A DNA stretch of 64,000 nt from Pantoea latae (lineage in GTDB: Bacteria; Pseudomonadota; Gammaproteobacteria; Enterobacterales; Enterobacteriaceae), in contig NZ_MWUE01000017.1 of NCBI RefSeq assembly GCF_002077695.1, forward strand, positions 62,001-126,000, given 5' to 3'. Shown piece after piece: positions 58,210 to 64,000 of this stretch; positions within the stretch are counted from its first letter, which is position 1, and the number at the start of each line of letters is the position of its first letter. A program made the translations under genes and the position numbers. The notes below the pieces were generated by a model. The model did not search any database. It was given only the letters and a program-made list of their open reading frames with translations, and was not told the DNA's origin.

Positions 58210-58896
58210 TTAGCGGGCTGACCAGAGAAGGGTGTAGCTGTTCTGGTCAATCATTTGCTGCTCGTCCGCTTTGAACAGTTCGCCAATGCGCAGGCGAGGA
58301 TTAGTCGAGAAAATGATCCGGCCGTCTGGGTTGGTCAGGATGATCTTCTCCTTGCCGCAGAGCGGTAATAGCTCCTCTTCAACCCGGCTGACGAGGATAT
58401 CGAGCGCCGCGACGCCCAGCACTTTATCGTCGATGACAACGGGCACGGCGGCGGTCAGCGTCAGCGAGGTGTTGCAGATATAGTCGACGTAAGGGCCGTG
58501 GATATAGGCTTTACCTTCGGCGACCGGGGTTTTAAACCATTCGAAGGTGCGAAAATCGAGCCGCTGCTGCGTGGCCTGGTCAAGATCGAGACTCACCTGC
58601 TTTAGGCCTTTATCCTTTTTGTACCACCACTCAAGCAGCCAGTACTCCCGCACCGCGCCGGCGCTTTCTATATGGCTGGCAAAACCCGCCCCGGAGCAGT
58701 AAAGGTTGCTATTGAGAGTCTGTTTGATATGCGACTGAATCGCGGTTTTAACGCCGGGCTCCAGTAATATCTCCGGCCGGCTCTCCTTGAGAGATTGCCG
58801 AATCTCATCTGCTAATAAACCAGTACTCTCGACAGTGGAGTGAATGATGTCGTCAATTTTACGGGTTAGCGCGCTAAGGTGCTCTGCGTGATTCAT
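58210..58896 (-). CDS. Cache-domain sensor protein (soluble)
   Basis: The 228-aa protein contains a Cache/PDC ligand-binding fold (DFRTFEWFKTPVAEGKAYIHGPYVDYICNTSLTLTAAVPVVIDDKVLGVAALDI) and a final segment ILTNPDGRIIFSTNP. It has no signal peptide and no membrane helix, which is unusual because Cache domains normally sit outside the cell in receptors. It lies 23 bp downstream of a GntR regulator on the same strand. It could be a cytoplasmic ligand-binding partner of the regulator, which is inference. Confidence 0.75.
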   Translation of the reverse strand: MNHAEHLSALTRKIDDIIHSTVESTGLLADEIRQSLKESRPEILLEPGVKTAIQSHIKQTLNSNLYCSGAGFASHIESAGAVREYWLLEWWYKKDKGLKQVSLDLDQATQQRLDFRTFEWFKTPVAEGKAYIHGPYVDYICNTSLTLTAAVPVVIDDKVLGVAALDILVSRVEEELLPLCGKEKIILTNPDGRIIFSTNPRLRIGELFKADEQQMIDQNSYTLLWSAR

Positions 58897-58919
58897 TTTC
58901 TACACTGCCTATACGGTTA

Positions 58920-59645
58920 TTATTCAGAGTGGTAATTCATTTTCTTTTCTAATAAATATTCGGTAAAGGTATCAATAAGCTGTGAGGCAGCCTGAACCGC
59001 CGTCTGTTCTGAATGGGAGGCCAGCGCTTCTGTCAGCACAGCATAGAGCGCGATCACCTCGCGATGAATATCGCGCGAACGGTAGAGCGCGGCGACTAAA
59101 GAAGCCCATTCCGCCTGCAGTTGCAGCTCCTGGTTGGCGAGCCTTGCCGACTGTGAGCTGGCCGCGATGGCCAGCAGACAGCGCATATCCGCCTGGGTTC
59201 GCTGCTCTGGCGTTTCCGCTTTTGCCAGCACGTCGGTAAATTCCAGTAAGCGATTCAAATCCGTCTGGGTCATCCTGCGCGACGCGAGTCTCGCGCTGTG
59301 ACTGATTATCGCGCTGTGCATTTCGCCCAGATCGGCGAGGTAATCCGTGCTGATGCTGCGGAAGGGATGAAGATTCTTGCCCGATTCGGGAACCGTTTCA
59401 CAGACAAAACTGCCGCCGTTGCGGCCGCGCACCGTGTGGATCAGTTCGTTCGCGCGTAGGGTGTTTAACGCTTCGCGGATGGTAATGTGCGAGACACCCA
59501 TCATCTTTGCCAGATCCGACTCATTGGGCAGCTGTTCATGCGGTTCAAGCAGGCCGGTAACAATGGCATTGGTAAGACGCTGAACGATCTGATCAGAACG
59601 ACTGGCCTGGCCAATAGGGGCGAATATAACCGCGTGAGTAATCAT
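58920..59645 (-). CDS. GntR-family regulator (FadR/FCD type)
   Basis: This 241-aa protein has a GntR winged HTH (IVQRLTNAIVTGLLEPHEQLPNESDLAKMMGVSHITIREALNTLRANELI) and an all-helical FCD effector domain. It is divergent from the PatD-like aldehyde dehydrogenase gene, which it likely controls, and heads the leftward group with the Cache protein and ParE-like toxin. The metal-binding His pattern of FCD domains is only partly visible. Confidence 0.88.
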   Translation of the reverse strand: MITHAVIFAPIGQASRSDQIVQRLTNAIVTGLLEPHEQLPNESDLAKMMGVSHITIREALNTLRANELIHTVRGRNGGSFVCETVPESGKNLHPFRSISTDYLADLGEMHSAIISHSARLASRRMTQTDLNRLLEFTDVLAKAETPEQRTQADMRCLLAIAASSQSARLANQELQLQAEWASLVAALYRSRDIHREVIALYAVLTEALASHSEQTAVQAASQLIDTFTEYLLEKKMNYHSE

Positions 59646-59966
59646 AATCTTCTCTGAAAGTCCCTTATACAGGGCGCCATACTTAGCATAAACAACCCGG
59701 GCACGGAAGAAGTAAATACCGTCGAGTAATTGTTAAAAGATGCAGAAGAGAGCGCCCGATTTTCCCCTTCTTCTTAGCTGATGCCCTCCAGCACACAGCC
59801 CCATTATCAGCGGGAAGCAGACGCATGCCCGCCGCTTAGCGAACGGATTGTAATCGATTTGTTAGAAATGCGATGCGCTTCATGTTGTCAGGACGCGATG
59901 ATTGAATGTTCGCCTCATAATATATTACATAATATCTTTTATGTATTAATGCGAGCGGAGAAGGCG
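59646..59966. other. 321-bp divergent control region (GntR and aldehyde dehydrogenase)
   Basis: No gene is supported. An AT-rich block (TCATAATATATTACATAATATC, about 59915-59937) is just upstream of the dehydrogenase and could hold its promoter or the GntR site. The frame that continues upstream of 59967 to 59781 is an extension without a start signal. Confidence 0.5.
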
Positions 59967-61394
59967 ATGCAAACCCTACAGCACTTTATCAATGGGCAGT
60001 ATGTATCAAGTCAGGGAAGTGATTTTTTCGATCTGGTCAGTCCGGTTGATGGTGAAATCTATGCGCAGTCGCCCAACGGCGGCAAAGCGGAGGTCGATCT
60101 TGCCTACGCTGCGGCTGAACAGGCGTTCATCGTCTGGAAAAAGTCGACGCCGGCTGAAAGACAAAAAGCGCTGCTTAAGTTAGCCGATGAAATCGAGAAA
60201 AATATCACCCGCCTGGCGGAGTGGCAGAGTAAAGAAACCGGGCAGCTCAAACATTTTATTGAGAAAGAGGAAATCGCCGCGTCCTGCGACGCTATCCGTT
60301 TTTTTGCCGGGGCCGCGCGCTGTCTTGAAGGCAAGGCGGCGGGCGAGTACGCCGCCGGATTCACTTCGGTTATTCGGCGCGAACCGCTGGGCATTGTCGG
60401 CCAGGTCGCGCCCTGGAACTATCCCTTTATGATGGCGGTGTGGAAAATCGCGCCCGCGCTGGCTGCCGGCAATACGGTGGTTCTGAAGCCGAGCGACACC
60501 ACGCCCGTCAGCACGCTGCTCCTTGCTGAGCTAGCCGCGCCGTTTTTCCCCGCCGGCGCGTTTAACGTGGTGCTGGGCAAGGCTGAAACCGGCTCGCTTG
60601 TGGTATCAAATCCAGTCGCGTCGCTGGTTTCCATTACCGGATCGGTGCGGGCAGGGCTACAGGTTGCGGCCTCAGCCGCCGCCAATCTCACCAAGGCGCA
60701 TCTGGAGCTGGGCGGTAAGGCGCCGGTTATCGTCTTTGCGGATGCCGATATGGCCAAGGCCGTAGAGACAATTACCACCGCCGGGTTTTTCAATGCCGGT
60801 CAGGATTGCACCGCGGCAACGCGCATCCTGGTTGAGGACTCGGCCTATGAGACGTTTCTGGAAAAACTGGTCGCCAGGACGCGTGAAATCAGGTTCGGCA
60901 CGCCTGACGATCGCGACGCCCTCTACGGCGCGTTAAACAGCCGCAATCAGCTTGATCAGGTCAGCGGTTTTATCGCGCGTCTGCCCGCTCACGCCAAAAT
61001 TGAAACCGGCGGCCGTGCGGGAAAAGGACCGGGCTACTACTTTGAGCCCACCATTATCTCCGGGCTTGAACAGCATGACGAGGCGATACAGCATGAGGTG
61101 TTTGGGCCGGTGATGACCATCCAGCGCTTCTCTGACGAAGCGGACGCCCTGAACAAAGCCAATGACGTGGAGTATGGGCTGGCGGCAAGCGTCTGGACCC
61201 GCCACCACGGCCGCGCGCAGCGTTTCAGCATCGAACTCGATTTTGGCACGGTGTGGATCAACAACCATATCCCGCTGTGCGCGGAAATGCCGCACGGCGG
61301 CTTTAAAAAATCGGGCTATGGCAAGGATCTCTCATCGTACTCACTGGATGAGTACACCCGCGTAAAACACATCATGTGCGACATCAACCACTAA
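59967..61394 (+). CDS. Gamma-aminobutyraldehyde dehydrogenase-like aldehyde dehydrogenase (PatD type)
   Basis: The 475-aa enzyme resembles PatD: AAGEYAAGFTSVIRREPLGIVGQVAPWNYPFMMAVWKIAPALAAGN, the catalytic Glu in LELGGKAPVIVF (about 248) and the catalytic Cys in NAGQDCTAATRI (about 281), with GQDCTAA as in PatD. It oxidises gamma-aminobutyraldehyde, made from putrescine, to GABA. The ATG at 59967 has GGAGAAGG upstream. It feeds the gabTD genes nearby and is divergent from the GntR gene. A different aldehyde is possible. Confidence 0.87.
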   Translation: MQTLQHFINGQYVSSQGSDFFDLVSPVDGEIYAQSPNGGKAEVDLAYAAAEQAFIVWKKSTPAERQKALLKLADEIEKNITRLAEWQSKETGQLKHFIEKEEIAASCDAIRFFAGAARCLEGKAAGEYAAGFTSVIRREPLGIVGQVAPWNYPFMMAVWKIAPALAAGNTVVLKPSDTTPVSTLLLAELAAPFFPAGAFNVVLGKAETGSLVVSNPVASLVSITGSVRAGLQVAASAAANLTKAHLELGGKAPVIVFADADMAKAVETITTAGFFNAGQDCTAATRILVEDSAYETFLEKLVARTREIRFGTPDDRDALYGALNSRNQLDQVSGFIARLPAHAKIETGGRAGKGPGYYFEPTIISGLEQHDEAIQHEVFGPVMTIQRFSDEADALNKANDVEYGLAASVWTRHHGRAQRFSIELDFGTVWINNHIPLCAEMPHGGFKKSGYGKDLSSYSLDEYTRVKHIMCDINH

Positions 61395-61404
61395 AGGAAG
61401 CAAG

Positions 61405-61875
61405 ATGAAATCGATCCAACTCGCTGCGCTCTCTCTGGCGCTGATCTCTTCTGCTGTGATGGCGGAAGCATCGCCTCAGTCCGTGGTCAGCAGCTATATG
61501 GCCGCATGGAATGCCCATGACGCGTCGCAGGCCGCGCGTTATCTGGCGAAAGATGTCGTTTATTACGATGCCGCCACCGGGTCGCCGGTCAAGGGCAAGG
61601 AGAGCGCGGAAAAAGAGGTCATCGGCGCGTTTATCCGCGCGGTGCCTGATTTGCAGTGGAAGATGACCAGCCAGCCCGTTTATAACAAGGATACCATCGC
61701 TTTTCAGTGGCAGTTTTCCGGCAAGAACTCGGGCGAATGGGCGGGCGCACCGGCAACCAACAACAACATCAAGTTTGAAGGGGTCAGCTTTATCAAAGTC
61801 GTAGACGGGAAAATCACCTGGCAGGGCGACTATTATGATTCCAAAAAGCTCGAGGCTGAGCTGCAAAAAAACTAA
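61405..61875 (+). CDS. Secreted SnoaL/NTF2-like protein
   Basis: This 156-aa protein has a signal peptide ending in SSAVMA and a SnoaL/ester-cyclase-like NTF2 fold (VVSSYMAAWNAHDASQAARYLAKDVVYYDAATG, then VKGKESAEKEVIGAFIRAVPDL and FEGVSFIKVVDGKITWQGDYYD). Such proteins bind small ligands or act as isomerases/hydrolases. It is 10 bp after the aldehyde dehydrogenase gene, so the two form an operon. A periplasmic NTF2 protein beside an aldehyde dehydrogenase has no known function. Confidence 0.8.
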   Translation: MKSIQLAALSLALISSAVMAEASPQSVVSSYMAAWNAHDASQAARYLAKDVVYYDAATGSPVKGKESAEKEVIGAFIRAVPDLQWKMTSQPVYNKDTIAFQWQFSGKNSGEWAGAPATNNNIKFEGVSFIKVVDGKITWQGDYYDSKKLEAELQKN

Positions 61876-61893
61876 ACCTCAAGCCTACGGGTA

Positions 61894-61927
61894 AATGCTT
61901 CTCCACGTCTGGGCGTGGAGAAGCATT
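61894..61927 (+). terminator. 14-bp hairpin after the SnoaL-like gene
   Basis: AATGCTTCTCCACG and CGTGGAGAAGCATT form a perfect 14-bp stem with a 6-nt loop, 18 bp after the stop. There is no T tract. It sits between convergent transcription units. Confidence 0.5.
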
Positions 61928-61984
61928 AACATTACCTGTTCCGATTGCTCTCGCGTCCGGCACCACGCCCTTATCCGTATGCCC

Positions 61985-63364
61985 TTATCGATTATTTAAG
62001 GTTTGCGACAGGGCAGGGATCTCGCTCAGCCCGGCGCCTTTGATTTTCATCTCCAGCTGAACGTTGCGGTGTAAAACAATACTGACCGCGGCCAGCAGCG
62101 CCGGCAGCGCAAGAACAAAAAAGATCGCTGACTGCCCTGGAAAGGCGCCCATCAACAGGCCGCCAGTCGATGAACTCAGGATGGCGCCAGTGCGGCCGAT
62201 ACCGTGCATCCAGCTGACGCCGGTGGCGCGGATTTCGGTTGGATAGTAAGCGGGGGAATAGACCTGCAGGCCATTTTGCGCGCCGTTAATGCACATGCCC
62301 GTAATAAAGATAATGACGCCAAGCGCCACGCCGCTCAGGCCTGCCAGCCCCTGAATAATCAAACAGGCGCAGCCGATAAAATAGACCACACCGATCACCC
62401 ATTTTGCCCGCAGTTTGTCCATCAATGCGCCGACAATGATGCCGCCCACCGGGCCGCCCAGCTGGAATAAGCCGGCAATAATAGCGGCCTGTTCCAGCGA
62501 AATGCCGCCAGAACGCATAATGGTCGGCAGCCAGCCATTGAGCAGATAGATCACGAACAGACCCATAAAATAGGTCAGCCACAGGATAATGGTGCCGCGC
62601 GCAAAGCCATGACGAAACAGTTCTGCAATGGTGCTTTTACGCTTCACGCCGGGAGAGTTAAGGATAAAGGCGTGATCGGCGGTGAAATTTCCGCCCATGC
62701 GGTTCAGCAGGGCGGCGATCTGCGCGCGCGGCGCTTTGCGCACCACCAGGTTAAGCGCCGATTCCGGCAGCAGCCAGCCAATGAACGGCAGCATGATCAG
62801 CGGCAGCGCGCCGCCGAAAATCAGCACCGCAGGCCAGTGGTAATGGGCAAGCAACCCGGCCGCGATAAAGCCGCCCAGTCCAGAACCGATATTAAAGCCG
62901 CTGAACATCAGCGTGATCATCACGCCCTTGCGGCGCTCAGGCATATATTCAGAGAGTAAAGTCACGCAGTTCGGCATCACCGCGCCCAGCCCTAGTCCCG
63001 CAATAAAGCGCAGCAGCGCCATCTGCGTGGGCGAGCCTGCCCAGGCGCAGGCGAGACTAAAGGTAGAGAAGATCAGCACGGAGAGTAAGATCACGCGCTT
63101 GCGTCCATATCGGTCCGACAACGGCCCGGCGATCAGGGCGCCCAGCGCAACGCCGAACATCGCCGCGCCCAGAATGGGCCCCATGGCGGAGCGGCTGATG
63201 CCCCAGTGTTCAATCAAAGCCGGTGCCACAAAGCCCATCACGGCGGCGTCATAGCCGTCGAACATAATAATAATCAGGCATAGCACCAGCACGCGCCATT
63301 GAAAGGATGAAACCGGCCGCGCATCAATCCACGTTTTAACGTTGATCAGGTTGTTTGCTGTCAT
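61985..63364 (-). CDS. MFS transporter, aromatic acid:H+ symporter (AAHS) family
   Basis: The 459-aa protein has 12 membrane segments. AAHS features are LIIIMFDGYDAAVMGFVAPALIEHWG at TM1 with the conserved DGYD, GPLSDRYGRKRVILL, and RFIAGLGLGAVMPNCVTLLSEYMPER. Relatives (PcaK, BenK, VanK, MhpT) import aromatic acids with protons. The start at 63364 is preceded by a GAGAGCG-like site. The downstream end carries no T-run. The neighbour LysR (63605-64000) could regulate it. No aromatic-degradation enzyme is in the window. Confidence 0.88.
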   Translation of the reverse strand: MTANNLINVKTWIDARPVSSFQWRVLVLCLIIIMFDGYDAAVMGFVAPALIEHWGISRSAMGPILGAAMFGVALGALIAGPLSDRYGRKRVILLSVLIFSTFSLACAWAGSPTQMALLRFIAGLGLGAVMPNCVTLLSEYMPERRKGVMITLMFSGFNIGSGLGGFIAAGLLAHYHWPAVLIFGGALPLIMLPFIGWLLPESALNLVVRKAPRAQIAALLNRMGGNFTADHAFILNSPGVKRKSTIAELFRHGFARGTIILWLTYFMGLFVIYLLNGWLPTIMRSGGISLEQAAIIAGLFQLGGPVGGIIVGALMDKLRAKWVIGVVYFIGCACLIIQGLAGLSGVALGVIIFITGMCINGAQNGLQVYSPAYYPTEIRATGVSWMHGIGRTGAILSSSTGGLLMGAFPGQSAIFFVLALPALLAAVSIVLHRNVQLEMKIKGAGLSEIPALSQTLNNR

Positions 63365-63531
63365 TGGGTACGCTCTCTTCTGTGCTGCATACGGCAGCTA
63401 TCGTTGTGGTGAGAGGAAGGTAACAATCAGCTAACACGTTATGCGCGGCGCAAAGGCCTGTCTGTTTAAAAAGGCTTTTAGTGGTATGAGTTACGTTTAT
63501 ATTGTGATGGGATTAACACAGGCAGCAGAGG

Positions 63532-63573
63532 AAAAAAAAGGCGTCAGAGCGCGGCACTGGCTCATTCTGACGC
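63532..63573 (-). terminator. Intrinsic terminator of the partial LysR gene
   Basis: On the minus strand GCGTCAGA and TCTGACGC form an 8-bp stem with a 17-nt loop and are followed by CC and eight T. It begins 32 bp after the LysR stop. Confidence 0.8.
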
Positions 63574-63604
63574 ACAACCCGACAGGATGTTGTATGAATT
63601 TCGT

Positions 63605-64000
63605 TTAGGCTATTTCTTTCATTATTTCGTCAATGCAGTTCAGCAACGCCCTGGCGGCAGGTGAGTGCAGCGCGCCCTGACGGAGCGTTAAGCCAATTTC
63701 CCGCCGCGTATCGGGCAGATTAAGCGTCAGCGGTATCAATATGTTGGCCCCTAATTCATATTCAAGCTGATGAGATGAAACCGCCGCCACCATATCTGAC
63801 TGCAGCAGCACGCCCCTGACGATAGCCAGATCGCCGCTTTCAACCACCGGCTGCGGCGCAGGCATGCCGAGTGCCTCAAAGGCGCGCTCCAGTAAATAGC
63901 GGGCTGGGCTGTTTTCTCGGGGCAGGAGCCACTGCGTCTGCGCCAGATCATCCGGCGTCAGCAGACGACCGGCCAGGGGATGCTGCGGTCGCGCCACCAA
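63605..64000 (-). CDS. LysR-family regulator, 3' part only (cut by window edge)
   Basis: The visible 131 codons encode the C-terminal effector-binding domain of a LysR regulator: VARPQHPLAGRLLTPDDLAQTQWLLPRENSPARY, then DLAIVRGVLLQSDMVAAVSSHQLEYEL and LTLRQGALHSPAARALLNCIDEI. The pattern is of GbpR/PcaQ-like regulators. The N-terminal HTH lies beyond 64000. It is on the same strand as the AAHS transporter, 240 bp upstream, and likely controls aromatic acid use. Confidence 0.85.
   Translation of the reverse strand: MVARPQHPLAGRLLTPDDLAQTQWLLPRENSPARYLLERAFEALGMPAPQPVVESGDLAIVRGVLLQSDMVAAVSSHQLEYELGANILIPLTLNLPDTRREIGLTLRQGALHSPAARALLNCIDEIMKEIA

Noticed and set aside
59781-59966. N-terminal extension of the PatD-like dehydrogenase
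   Set aside because: The added 62 residues are Cys/His-rich and unlike any ALDH N-terminus; ATG 59967 has a strong ribosome binding site and gives the family length.

Overview
The window is chromosomal DNA of a high-GC gammaproteobacterium. An OmpC/OmpF-type porin, two small DUF1471 (YhcN/BhsA-type) secreted proteins, a MalI-like repressor with a glucose/maltose-type PTS permease, and a PatD-like dehydrogenase all point to Enterobacterales, most likely Erwiniaceae (Pantoea, Erwinia or Mixta); the family is an inference. I see no rRNA, tRNA, CRISPR, prophage or insertion sequence. Almost everything is accessory catabolism: small transporter-plus-enzyme operons, each beside its own LysR, LacI, GntR, AraC or MocR regulator.

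Layout. 0.1-4.5 kb: a 2-hydroxyacid dehydrogenase, an RraA-family aldolase/decarboxylase and a secreted royal-jelly/SMP-30-like protein form an operon, followed by a CitMHS carboxylate carrier. 4.5-12.3 kb: a PRISE-like reductase, an M20 amidohydrolase with an MHS transporter and divergent LysR, a second LysR, a GNAT acetyltransferase and an amidase. 12.5-13.2 kb: a complete Phd-Doc toxin-antitoxin pair with a palindromic operator and a terminator.

13.2-30.1 kb is the most unusual part. A YtcJ-type amidohydrolase, DoxX and an MFS exporter are transcribed leftward. An isochorismatase-fold hydrolase, two XapX proteins, a receiver-only response regulator and a 1853-residue kinase/ATPase/GAF/PAS/histidine kinase run rightward. 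A FixJ-type regulator follows, then DUF1471, two related short AraC regulators around a porin, and a secreted alpha/beta hydrolase broken by an amber codon. Arrays of 16-bp inverted-repeat boxes (four tandem, then three tandem) lie in the two control regions at 17.3 kb and 26.2 kb. I propose they define a regulon of this phosphorelay.

30.2-36.1 kb: a LysR gene and a LacI-controlled operon (sugar porter, IolE-like isomerase, Gfo/Idh/MocA dehydrogenase) with two matching operators. 36.2-44.2 kb: a guanidine-utilisation operon. A sigma-54 promoter and a guanidine-I (ykkC) riboswitch precede an ABC importer, two DUF1989 carboxyguanidine-deiminase subunits and a urea/guanidine carboxylase; no allophanate hydrolase is present. 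44.4-47.1 kb: a PTS permease and MalI-like repressor with LacI-type operators.

47.1-61.9 kb is a polyamine/GABA region: PuuB-like oxidase, PuuP-like permease, MocR regulator, gabT, gabD, a glutamate dehydrogenase, an APC permease, an orphan ParE-like toxin, a Cache-domain protein, a GntR regulator, a PatD-like dehydrogenase and a secreted NTF2-fold protein. Together these could take putrescine-derived aminobutyraldehyde to GABA, succinate semialdehyde and succinate, with the dehydrogenase regenerating 2-oxoglutarate. 62-64 kb: an aromatic-acid-type MFS transporter and the 3' part of a LysR gene cut by the window edge.
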